From Sphingobacterium alkalisoli (lineage in GTDB: Bacteria; Bacteroidota; Bacteroidia; Sphingobacteriales; Sphingobacteriaceae): a stretch of DNA of 64,000 bases. The DNA is taken from the NCBI RefSeq assembly GCF_005049105.1, contig NZ_SUKA01000002.1, forward strand, positions 248,001-312,000, written 5' to 3'. The translations under genes were made by a program, and so were the position numbers. Position 1 is the stretch's first letter; each line of letters starts with the position of its first letter. Positions 52,412-60,900 of this stretch are shown in pieces. The notes beneath the pieces were generated by a model. It did not search any database. It was given only the letters and a program-made list of their open reading frames with translations, and was not told the DNA's origin.

Positions 52412-53398
52412 ATGGAACACGATCATAAAACAACAGGTTTTGTACAAATAAAGACAATTGGGGCACCGGAAGTATTGGAATACCAACACGGAGACTTACT
52501 GCGTCCCAAAATAAATGAAGTACAGATTGTTCAGCAGTTCATTGGCGTAAACTTTTTCGATATTTACTACAGAAACGGTTCTTTTCCCGTAGAGAATTAC
52601 CCGGTCATTATTGGATTTGAAGCTGCAGGTATAGTAAAAGAGATTGGTCCTGAGGTTGTCGATTATAAAGTGGGCGATCATGTTGCCTATTATAAAACAT
52701 TTGGTGCTTATACCGAAAGCAGAAATATCGATCAACATGAGATATTCAAGCTTCCTCGTGAAATTCCATTTGACTTAGCGGCTTCGGTCATGATAAAAGG
52801 GCTTACGGCTCATATGTTGCTGAAACAAAGTCATGCATTAAAACCTGCTGAAGTGGTTTTGATTCATGGTGTGACCGGAGGTGTGGGCAGTATTTTAAGT
52901 CAGTGGGCGAAAGCTCTGGGAGCAACTGTTATCGGAACAGTAGGAAGTGAAGCGAAAAAGAAGATTGTGGTAAAACGAGGTTTTACACAGGTGATTGATT
53001 TAAGTTCAGAAGATTTGGTAACGGCTGTTCATTCTTATACCAATGGAAAAGGTATAGATGTTTTTTATGATGGTATCGGTAAAGCCACTTTCGAAAAATC
53101 CCTGTCTCTATTAAAAGATGGTGGCAGCGCCGTTTTGTATGGATGGTCTTCTGGGATGCCCGAGATTGATAAAGAGCTGATGGACAGCAGAAATATCAAA
53201 TTTGCGTTTGATGCGCTGAATAACTACCCCTTATACCAGGACAAAAGCGGTAAAGGATTAACTGAGATATTTGATCTGTTGATGAATGGCAAGATTATTT
53301 TGGAGGCCCCTCTTGTTTATCCATTGCACCACGCAGCCCATGCTCATTCCGATATAGAATCCAGAAAAACGACAGGCAGTGTGATATTGAAACCGTAG
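52412..53398 (+). CDS. NADPH:quinone oxidoreductase-type medium-chain dehydrogenase
   Basis: The 328-residue protein has the quinone-oxidoreductase pattern: FIGVNFFDIYYRNGSFPVEN, VIIGFEAAGIVKEIGPEVVD, the nucleotide loop IHGVTGGVGSILSQWAKALG and GKGIDVFYDGIGKATFEKSL. Catalytic-zinc cysteines are absent, as expected for QOR. It reduces quinones or enones with NADPH. It is divergent from an HxlR regulator, which probably induces it in response to reactive carbonyls or quinones. Confidence 0.93.
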   Translation: MEHDHKTTGFVQIKTIGAPEVLEYQHGDLLRPKINEVQIVQQFIGVNFFDIYYRNGSFPVENYPVIIGFEAAGIVKEIGPEVVDYKVGDHVAYYKTFGAYTESRNIDQHEIFKLPREIPFDLAASVMIKGLTAHMLLKQSHALKPAEVVLIHGVTGGVGSILSQWAKALGATVIGTVGSEAKKKIVVKRGFTQVIDLSSEDLVTAVHSYTNGKGIDVFYDGIGKATFEKSLSLLKDGGSAVLYGWSSGMPEIDKELMDSRNIKFAFDALNNYPLYQDKSGKGLTEIFDLLMNGKIILEAPLVYPLHHAAHAHSDIESRKTTGSVILKP

Positions 53399-53428
53399 TT
53401 TCGCTGTATAAGTACAAAAATCTAACGA

Positions 53429-53458
53429 AGAGGCGGGAATGTTAAGATGCCCGCCTCT
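53429..53458. terminator. Terminator hairpin between convergent genes
   Basis: AGAGGCGGG pairs perfectly with CCCGCCTCT around a 12-base loop, 30 bases after the oxidoreductase stop and 54 bases from the convergent YceI stop. Confidence 0.7.
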
Positions 53459-53512
53459 CTGCTTTCACGTAGATGGTATTTCGCATTGAAGCCACCTAGT
53501 GAACAGCGATAT

Positions 53513-54193
53513 TTATTTTTTTGCGGTGATATCAAATTCCAAGTCAACCTCCTGTGAAATCATCCAATCCTTAGGATCGCCATCCGTTCCGTAAGTAAGG
53601 CCCCAATCCTGTCTATTAATGGTGAATTTCGATTGTACAATTACTTCGTTTTCATTGATGGATACTTTCGCTGGGAAAGATATATTTACCGTTTTTTCCT
53701 TAATTGTTAGATTACCACTAATAACGTTTGTTGCATCCGCTAGTACACTTTGATCTTTTGCAGGATCAAAAGATCTTACAGAGGTGATTTCCAATTTCGA
53801 TGTAGGATATTTTTCAACTTCGAAAAAATCTTCGTTTTTTAAGTGTCCATCTAAATCAGCAGCTGTCTTTCCGTCTGTTTTCGCTACATCTACAGCAGCA
53901 TCATCCGTGCGCAAAGAATTCATGTCGATGGTGAATTTGCCACTTGCAATCACATCATTTTCCAGTGTCAGGATTCCTTCACTCTCCAGTGTTCCAAACC
54001 GAGGATCGAAACCACCTTTATGGTAGGCTTTCCATTTTATAGAGCTGTTCGCACGATCAAGCTGGAATACGGTGCCTTTTTCCGTCGCAACCTCTTGCGC
54101 TGTTGATGTCTGTACTTTGTCTGTGTTGGAATTACCTCCACAAGCCGCCAATGCTAACGCGGCAACGATTGTTAAAGCTGATAATTTTCTCAT
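53513..54193 (-). CDS. YceI-family lipoprotein
   Basis: The 226-residue protein has a lipoprotein signal (ALALAACGGNSNTD, cysteine 18) and the YceI lipocalin-like barrel: VFQLDRANSSIKWKAYHKGG, IASGKFTIDMNSLRTDD, LKNEDFFEVEKYPTSKLEIT and SKFTINRQDWGLTYG. YceI proteins bind isoprenoid lipids or quinones in the periplasm. It is divergent from an HxlR gene, with a perfect 42-base palindrome between them. A minus-7 element reading TACCTTTG on the minus strand (54231-54238) serves it. Confidence 0.93.
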   Translation of the reverse strand: MRKLSALTIVAALALAACGGNSNTDKVQTSTAQEVATEKGTVFQLDRANSSIKWKAYHKGGFDPRFGTLESEGILTLENDVIASGKFTIDMNSLRTDDAAVDVAKTDGKTAADLDGHLKNEDFFEVEKYPTSKLEITSVRSFDPAKDQSVLADATNVISGNLTIKEKTVNISFPAKVSINENEVIVQSKFTINRQDWGLTYGTDGDPKDWMISQEVDLEFDITAKK

Positions 54194-54262
54194 TTTTTAT
54201 TTAACTGTTATTAATGTCTAAATAGTGCTGCAAAGGTAATATAAGGTCGGTTTAAAAAATGC

Positions 54263-54304
54263 ATTACTTACCAATTGGAAACTAGTTTCCAATTGGTAAG
54301 TAAT
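54263..54304. promoter_or_regulatory. Perfect 42-base palindromic operator
   Basis: Each 21-base arm (ATTACTTACCAATTGGAAAC plus T) is an exact inverted copy of the other with no loop. It contains two ACTTACCAATTGG half-sites. It lies between the yceI minus-7 element at 54231-54238 and the hxlR minus-7 element TATTTTTG at 54316-54323. A dimeric HxlR protein bound here could control both genes. Confidence 0.8.
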
Positions 54305-54337
54305 TTTCGTTTGTTTATTTTTGAAAAAAACTCCAGC

Positions 54338-54703
54338 ATGTTAAAGAGTAAAACGGTTACGAAGTCCTTAGAATGTAAGGTTAGAATAACGGCAATAACA
54401 GACACAATGCAAGTCTTGTCAGGTAAATGGAAAATTCATATTCTCGGAACGCTTTTGCAAGGTGGGAAAATGCGATTTATGGATCTTTTACGAGAGATTG
54501 ATGGTATTGCTGCCAAAATGCTTTCCAAAGAATTGCAAGATTTAGAAATGAACCAGCTTGTAACAAGGACCGTCGTCGACACAAAACCAATAACGGTCGA
54601 ATACGAAGTCACGGAATATGGAAAAACGATGGAACCGATCATAGATGAAATCGCAAATTGGGGTGTTTTCTATAGAAATAGATTGCATGGCAAGACTGAT
54701 TAA
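54338..54703 (+). CDS. HxlR-family transcriptional regulator
   Basis: Starting at ATG 54338 (MLKSKTVTKS; the upstream in-frame region includes the palindrome and is rejected) the product has 121 residues. It is a typical HxlR winged helix: VLSGKWKIHILGTLLQGGKM, RFMDLLREIDGIAAKMLSKE, QLVTRTVVDTKPITVEYEVT. A cysteine lies near the N-terminus (LECKV). It probably regulates itself and the divergent YceI gene. A hairpin with 9-base inner stem (54726-54748) lies downstream. Confidence 0.93.
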   Translation: MLKSKTVTKSLECKVRITAITDTMQVLSGKWKIHILGTLLQGGKMRFMDLLREIDGIAAKMLSKELQDLEMNQLVTRTVVDTKPITVEYEVTEYGKTMEPIIDEIANWGVFYRNRLHGKTD

Positions 54704-54712
54704 TAAGGCAAG

Positions 54713-54757
54713 CTGGAACCGGATCGCTTATCACAGATTGTGATAAGCTCATTCCAG
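54713..54757. terminator. Hairpin after hxlR
   Basis: GCTTATCAC and GTGATAAGC pair perfectly around a five-base loop, and CTGGAA and TTCCAG extend the stem after an internal gap. No T-run follows, so it is a weak or factor-assisted terminator. Confidence 0.4.
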
Positions 54758-54814
54758 TTGAATTACAGGGTTTTAGCTATTGCATTATTTTTATATTTTC
54801 ATTTATTTTGAGCG

Positions 54815-55678
54815 ATGAAGAGATTTTACCTACTATTCTCCATGCTGGTGTCTTTCGCGACGTATGCACAACTGGATACACCAGCCGCTTATCAGGTCTA
54901 TGAGGGATATAACTTATGGAACAAGCAGAAAGGAGATACAGCTTATGTTTTTGCAGATGTCGCGTATATTCGAGACTATCCCGATACGGATGGCAATCTT
55001 TTAGATTCATTAACGCACGGAACCATACTGCACATAACGAGTGATGGCTATAACGAACGTACTATTCGAGGGTATGAAGCCCCTTGGCACGAGGTTCAAT
55101 ATAAAAAAAATGGACACATAAAAAAAGGATTTATCTGGCTGGGGTTGCTCGCTTTAGGACGTCAAGTCGACGATCAAGGTAACCAGTTCATCCACGGGTT
55201 ATTACGCTACGAGAAGCCTTCGGAATATAGTGGGAACGCGTATATCTGCGAAGTGAAGTATTTGACCCCAGATAACAAGTTAATGGGCAGAAGTCATTAC
55301 CCTGTCTATAGGAATGGTCAAACATATACAGAAAGCAAACTTTTGCCAGATATGGGTTTGGAAGGTCTACAGTATATTCACCGAGTTGGTTTCTATGGTG
55401 AGGCATGTGGAATTCCTACCACACACTATTATCTTGGATGGAACGGTGAAAATTTTGTCGATATGTTTTCTAAAAGTTCAGTGAGTGATGCCGGCGTAAG
55501 CTATTATGAAGAGAAGATACTGTTTCCTATAGAGCATCACTTAGAACCTGGACTAATCATTAAAGATATTGTGCAGGGAGAGATCATCGATTATGAAGCG
55601 GAGGAGTTGCAATATTCGGAGACTAAACATCGACAGAAGTATTCTTGGGATGGTAAGCGCATTCGTCTGAAAGAATAA
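54815..55678 (+). CDS. Exported SH3-like domain protein
   Basis: The 287-residue protein has a signal peptide (FYLLFSMLVSFATYAQ, cleavage before LD). An SH3b-like region spans about residues 40-115: GDTAYVFADVAYIRDYPDTD, GTILHITSDGYNERTIRG, HEVQYKKNGHIKKGFIW. The rest is beta-rich with CGIPTTHYYLGWNGENFVDM. SH3b proteins of this kind occur in Bacteroidota near toxin or envelope genes and may bind peptidoglycan. A strong terminator follows at 55818. Confidence 0.75.
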   Translation: MKRFYLLFSMLVSFATYAQLDTPAAYQVYEGYNLWNKQKGDTAYVFADVAYIRDYPDTDGNLLDSLTHGTILHITSDGYNERTIRGYEAPWHEVQYKKNGHIKKGFIWLGLLALGRQVDDQGNQFIHGLLRYEKPSEYSGNAYICEVKYLTPDNKLMGRSHYPVYRNGQTYTESKLLPDMGLEGLQYIHRVGFYGEACGIPTTHYYLGWNGENFVDMFSKSSVSDAGVSYYEEKILFPIEHHLEPGLIIKDIVQGEIIDYEAEELQYSETKHRQKYSWDGKRIRLKE

Positions 55679-55724
55679 ACAAAATATTATAATTCAGTAT
55701 AGTGCCATGGATAAATGAATGTAA

Positions 55725-55792
55725 TGAGGTTGTCAACTGTCATTTACTATTTGTCTTTAGGTCTTAGCATTGATCAGGTAAAGGCATTGTAA
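55725..55792 (+). pseudogene. Possible tail of a PD-(D/E)XK/Rpn-type nuclease
   Basis: One plus-strand frame reads STVIYYLSLGLSIDQVKAL and a stop. The GLS-x-x-x-V-x-x-L pattern resembles the C-terminal helix of Rpn-family recombination-promoting nucleases, but only about 20 codons are present. A similar decayed tail is at the right edge of the window. Confidence 0.2.
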
Positions 55793-55817
55793 CATACATT
55801 TCATAAAAAATATAATG

Positions 55818-55847
55818 AGCGTCTTGGTAATTCAAGACGCTTTTTTT
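55818..55847 (+). terminator. Rho-independent terminator
   Basis: AGCGTCTTG pairs with CAAGACGCT around GTAATT, directly followed by a T-run (TTTTTTT). It ends the SH3-like gene transcript. Confidence 0.85.
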
Positions 55848-55913
55848 GTGCCAGTATATAATACATCATGTAATCTTTTACTAAGACGTTACCACTCCAA
55901 TTCTTCCATCAAC

Positions 55914-56160
55914 TACCAAACAAAAATCCTGAAGCGGGGAGCTTCAGGATTTTTAACTAACCAATTATTAACCTAAATTATGAATACTAATATCGGGGCA
56001 AACAAAATACCAAATTTTATAGCCCATAGCTGGTTTAACAAAACTTAACAACCTCAAAATGGTTCTCCCTTTTACCTATGCCAGGAGCAGCGCCGACCGC
56101 CATATACTACCCATTTACAATAACGCAATGTATTATTTTTGCACCACTTACTGTAGATGT
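55914..56160. repeat. Long repeat, copy C (solo copy)
   Basis: This copy contains the conserved terminator hairpin (55922-55954), the leader AACCAATTATTAACCTAAATT, the 22-codon ORF and a decayed reversed mini-protein gene (TAA at 56072). It shares with copy B the one-base deletion and the Cys-to-Ser change. It has no abiEii relic and no AbiE genes beside it, so it may be a scar left by excision, or an independent insertion of the core. Confidence 0.85.
55980..56048 (+). CDS. 22-residue leader-like ORF in repeat copy C
   Basis: ATG 55980 opens MNTNIGANKIPNFIAHSWFN plus KT, then a stop, the same length as in copy A and with mostly conservative changes. The retained frame in two of three copies hints at translation, or simply at recent common origin. 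It resembles the start of a SusC-type receptor that has lost the rest. Confidence 0.3.
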   Translation: MNTNIGANKIPNFIAHSWFNKT

Positions 56161-56192
56161 CGATGCGGTGAGATTGGGTTCATTGGTTTCGG

Positions 56193-56295
56193 TTAAAATT
56201 TGTTTTTTGCATCGTACAAATATTCAGGAATATCTGACGCAATCAATATTCCAAAATCTTTATTCGTGTTTTTATATCTAATTGTCAGTTCTTTT
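56193..56295 (-). pseudogene. C-terminal remnant, about 33 codons
   Basis: The minus strand reads KELTIRYKNTNKDFGILIAS, DIPEYLYDAKNKF and a stop at 56193, with a stop just upstream of the segment. It looks like the surviving tail of a deleted gene. Confidence 0.4.
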
Positions 56296-56300
56296 TTTGT

Positions 56301-56637
56301 TTATAATGATGAGCGATTTGAAATTTTTTCGTCTATGGCAGCCAGATTCCCTTCATAATTCTTTGCTAAGACTTTTCCGTTGAGGATGTATTGAAAGCTG
56401 TTGTCATTTTCCAGTGAATCCAACAGCTGTTTGAATTCGATCGATTTCGACCTGAAATAATTAATGAAGCGTTTCCTACTAAAGCTCTTGGTTTCAATAT
56501 ATACACTACCGGGGGTATTCCCATATATATGTAAATAAGTACTGTCTTTAACGATTGTTACTGATGCTATTTGGTTTGCATCATATTTTTGCATTTCAGA
56601 CTGATCAACTTGGACACTATCGATAAAGAAAATAGGC
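56301..56637 (-). pseudogene. Remnant of a TonB-plug-like C-terminal module
   Basis: From about 56637 the minus strand reads QPIFFIDSVQVDQSEMQKYD, ANQIASVTIVKDSTYLHIYG, SVYIETKSFSRKRF. This follows the IDG...DIESITVLKD...YG pattern of TonB plug-like modules found at the ends of carboxypeptidase-regulatory-domain proteins. It begins in mid-protein, directly joined to an unrelated N-terminus in another frame, so it lacks its own start. Confidence 0.6.
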
Positions 56638-56857
56638 TGTTACGTTCTTCAAATTTATCATATCCTTCTATCAATAAGTCTAATATCTTTTTCTCATCCG
56701 TTATCCAACCCTTTCTTTTATATACCTCCATCGCTTTCGGATTGTCGTTGCTTTCCAGCTTTAATATAGAAGAATGATGCTTCCATGCTAATTTTTCTTC
56801 ATCCGGTAACAGTCTAAAGAAATACGTGACGAGGTATTTTGCAGTCTCCTTATCCAT
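56630..56857 (-). pseudogene. Truncated N-terminus of a conserved hypothetical protein
   Basis: ATG 56857 opens MDKETAKYLVTYFFRLLPDE, then MEVYKRKGWITDEKKILDLL and GYDKFEERN. This is the start of a small Bacteroidota protein that, as I recall, normally ends in a Cys-x2-Cys zinc module. Here it is cut at about residue 73 and fused out of frame to the plug-like remnant. Confidence 0.55.
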
Positions 56858-56867
56858 TTAGTTTATA

Positions 56868-56962
56868 TTATCCTATTCCTTTCTCTTTAATTTTAGATAT
56901 ATCTGTTCCGATAACGCTCTCCATTTCCCAGTCGGCTTCCTCGATTGCATGGCACCAATTGT
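56868..56962 (-). pseudogene. C-terminal remnant before the truncated hypothetical gene
   Basis: The minus strand reads NWCHAIEEADWEMESVIGTD, ISKIKEKGIG and a stop at 56868-56870, only 10 bases before the next ATG. The upstream part is lost at the end of the regulatory-domain gene. It was probably an operon partner of the following small gene. Confidence 0.45.
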
Positions 56963-56963
56963 C

Positions 56964-57683
56964 TTACCTCCAAAACTGCCACCATTTCTTCCTTTTAATG
57001 ATACAGACTTCACCAATTAACGCATTGTTATCTGGGGTAAGGAATATTTCGCAGGTCGCTGTTCGTTTCGATTTATTATATGCGTGTACAGACGTACTCA
57101 GATATCCGAGATGATTGACTTCGAGAATTATATCCTTAATGGGCATGTCGGTAGGAGCGTTGAATTTAAAACCACCATTTTCATCAGTGACAGTCCCGAT
57201 GTTCGTGCCGCGGACCAGAACAAGTACGTTACTTAAGCCTTTATTATCGCTCGCATCACTTACCATACCTTGGATTATATTCCTCATGCTATCCTGACTT
57301 TCCGATGATTTGGTGATGGATATAGAATCATCCTTCCTATTGATCGTGTCATGCATCAGCTCTTTAGGTGCCATAAGTTTTTGTGTTGCAAACGCACTAC
57401 TTGCCGAGCTGATCAAAAATAACCCCGATACGATTTTATAAAATGGAAGCCTTTTTTTAGATTTTATGATGATCGGTCTATTTATCTGATACGTGGATAG
57501 CCGAGCGCATATTTTCGACGGATTTTGTGCTATTAGCTCAACGATCTCTTCATCCGAAAGATTTACCATATCGATAATGGATTTTGCACAACGGTCACAA
57601 TATCTGCCGTTAGTGTCCTCCGGCATCCCCGACCAGTGCTCCCCACAAGGGCGATCAATATTTAATGATAATTCTGTTTTCAT
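56964..57683 (-). CDS. Carboxypeptidase-regulatory-like domain membrane protein
   Basis: The 239-residue protein starts with the Bacteroidota cysteine module (CGEHWSGMPEDTNGRYCDRC, AKSIIDMVNLSDEEIVELI). A transmembrane segment follows at about residues 83-100 (YKIVSGLFLISSASSAFA), then a carboxypeptidase-regulatory-like beta domain (about 138-215; IQGMVSDASDNKGLSNVLVL, GTVTDENGGFKFN, EVNHLGYLSTSV). It ends KKWWQFWR. Relatives often carry an extra TonB-plug-like module, and such a module lies as a remnant just downstream, so this gene may be shortened. The 274 bases to 57957 hold only promoter sequence for the divergent genes. Confidence 0.75.
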   Translation of the reverse strand: MKTELSLNIDRPCGEHWSGMPEDTNGRYCDRCAKSIIDMVNLSDEEIVELIAQNPSKICARLSTYQINRPIIIKSKKRLPFYKIVSGLFLISSASSAFATQKLMAPKELMHDTINRKDDSISITKSSESQDSMRNIIQGMVSDASDNKGLSNVLVLVRGTNIGTVTDENGGFKFNAPTDMPIKDIILEVNHLGYLSTSVHAYNKSKRTATCEIFLTPDNNALIGEVCIIKRKKWWQFWR

Positions 57684-57957
57684 AGGGTAACCGAGCTCGT
57701 ATTTTTTCAGGCTTTTGTTCCGTTAAAGTTATCACTTTTAGCGAGGATAGCAAAGATGCACCCTTCGAATCTAGCGATAATCAAAAGTTCGTATGTGGGT
57801 TATATTCTTTTTCGTTTAGTTTTAAAATGTTGTAATCAGCTTCCGTCCAAAATATCCTAGACTTAACGAGATTCTCTTTTTTCCTTAACAATAATTTGCT
57901 ATTTTTAGAAAGATTGTATTAAGCACACTTAGATTAATGAAGCTTTAAATTTCTTTT

Positions 57958-60900
57958 ATGATTTCTTCCGACAAAGCCAGAGAATTTATTCAAAAACACG
58001 AAAAAATTTCCATAACAAAAAGTCAATTCGACAAATTTTCCAAACCATATCAGGTATTGGGATTGATTATAATCAATCAGTTAGTTAGGGATTATTCAGA
58101 TTACTCTGCAGGCTTCAAAGCATACCAAAAAGAGTTCGGTACCGATGCCACTTTAAATCCTTGGAATAACAAAGAAGGGCTTCAGTTGGCCAATCTATTG
58201 TTTGGTGAGATAATAGGACCATATGTAGGTCGTATGTGGGATTTTATGGATAGTCTACCCTATCAAAATGGATATAGTCGGAGGCCATTCCGTGTCGATC
58301 CTTCTCTATCGTATACAAAAACTAAACTAGATACGTTACAATCCATTTACAATGCAGGCGCTTCAGGATTCAATTCGATGAATGTTGTAGACCAGATCCG
58401 GTACGATGTCTATCAAAGTATGATGAGTAATGGATTGTTCTATGCTGTTGTTTTTCAAGAAGACCCTTTGAAGTACTATCCATTACTCGAAGAAATAATT
58501 CAAGGCGAGGACGAGATAGGAGGGGTGTCCAAGGAATTGATAAGGGGGCTTTTACTAACTGATGACGACGCAAACCATTTGTTGGTCGAAAAACTACTAC
58601 TGGCTGCGCAACAGCAAGAGGGGCTACGACAAACCATTTTAGAAACTTTGGATTTTACCTCCGTCAAAGCATTAAAGCGTTTCATAAAGGTTATTTTGGG
58701 TCATAATCTAATGCGTTTTTCGGCTGTCGTTAGAGCCGTAGATACGTGGTTTGGTTTTGGGTGGGACGCTCCCAAAACGAATACGATTAAACGTGTTTTA
58801 GAATTGGCCTTAGGGTTTTTAGAACACCCAAATCAAATCAATGATGCTATTAACAGTAAAGATCAGCTAGAGTTGTACGTGGCACTTTGGGCCAAAGCTA
58901 TTGAAGATGTGGATGCTGCTAATCTCCTAGCCTTTCAGTTGGTTTTCGATCAAAGCACACAGCAGATTAAAAAGCTTGTCAGCTTATTCTTTATAAATCA
59001 AACCGAGCGGACCGACACCGATTTAATTCCATATGCCGAGAAAATTTTTGGAGAGGATATAGAACTAGATTACTGGGTGTTGGTAAATTTGCCCCCGCAT
59101 ACACTGTCAGATATTCTTTTCGACAAGATGATCCAGTCTGTATCAAAGCTACCTACCGCAGGTAAGACGTTTTCGCAAAGAGGGTTCTCTTGGAAAAATT
59201 ACACAATCAAACCAGAATATTTTTACGATGTCATCATTGCATATGCACAGCCACATCAGTTTGTCATATTAGCCAATGACCTCAGCGTCGTCCCCTCCAG
59301 TTCCCGTGAAAAATTAATGCGCAAGATATTTCCAGACCACTATACCTATAGTTGGTCATCACGATATGAAGCCCAACAAGAAAAAGAGAAGCTGGAACTT
59401 GAAGAAAATTCTTGGCAAAGAAAGGTAATCCGCCAGGCTATCTCCGATCGCAACACGACCGTTTCAGCTACCGGCATGACGCTCATGCGTTCCTTGGATC
59501 TTTTTCCGGACGATATTGCGCAACTCGAAGCGATGTTGGCTCGGAAAGGAAAAGATCAACGTAAGGTCAGCATCCAACTGTTGTTGAATCAGTCTGACGA
59601 TATCCTGAGGACGTCGCTTTTACGTCTTATAAGTTCTGCCAACATAGATCAACGCTTGGCAGCATTAGAAATGTTTACCTTACTTCAGGAGAAAGAAACA
59701 TGGAAGCACTTCGTAAACGAACAAAGTGAAGCTTACCGCTTAAGAAAACTCAGTAGGAACGAAGAAGTTTTCTTAGAAAAGTTAAATAAGGAAACAGCAG
59801 GGCCGCAGTATGGAATCAAAAATGGGTTTGGAGCTATCGATTATTCGAACTTGACCGACTTTAAAATTCCGGAAAGCCAATTTTTACGTCCAAAGAAAAA
59901 ACTATTGTCCTTTAAGCAGCAGCGCTTTCTCTTTGAAGATATCATTAATATTAGCAAGACCACCAAGGCGATCAACGACCTGTTCGATCTATTTGAACAA
60001 TACGGGAAATACGAGTATAGTTTTCAAGGCTATCAAGGAGCGCTCGAAACGACACTTTTGGGAAATTCCCTCCAAGGGATAAAACAGTTGGATGAGCATG
60101 CGACGTACGAAGAGAGACTAGATAATCTACCTTTAGCCGAGGTATGGAAGAGCTGGTATCAACAGGCCGATCTGAATGACTTCGAAATTCATGCTGCCAT
60201 GCTTTATATATATGCACACTACTACGATGGCAATCAGCACGTTGGTCTAAAGGAGTTTAAGGAGATTTATCTTCCGGTATTTCCCGGTATCAAGTTCGAC
60301 AAGGCTGAGTATTATTATCAAAGCAATTCAGAGAAGGTAATGAGAATACTCGGTAGCCTCATGGATGTCTTTACCGATCATCAAACCTGGGCGGCCTATA
60401 AATTGGATGTCTTAGAAGATGCGATTCATCATTTTCCCGACCAATTAAAAAGTCAAAACTTCAAAAATCCACAGCAATATTATTATAGTCAAGATGTTTA
60501 TTGGACAAATTTAATCGGTACGCTATTTTATACGATATCCGAAAGTGATTATAGTTTCTATTCGCGTGAGCAGTTGTTTAGACTATACCAATTAAAGATG
60601 TTTATCGTGGCACAACAAATAGCGCGAGGGCAGTCCATTACTACCATTCAAGATGTGTTACCCCATTTGGCCGATGTGCTAGATGTCGAAAAGAGAATCA
60701 AAATAGAAATTCCAGATTTTGAACTCATCTTTAACCTTTATAGTCATCATCAGCTTAACAAGGATGATCTGCTGTTTCTATCCTTGATCAACAAAGATTT
60801 ATTCTTCTTGTTAGATGGAGGGCAGAACTATCATTCGCATCGATTAAAACATTACACTATTCCCGAAATCAATGGGGTATTAAAGAAAAATATGCTAGCG

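Noticed and set aside
45676..56160. The three hairpin-bearing repeats as a CRISPR or integron array
   Set aside because: Units are about 250-340 bases, irregularly spaced over 10 kb, with no spacers, no cas genes and no integrase in view.
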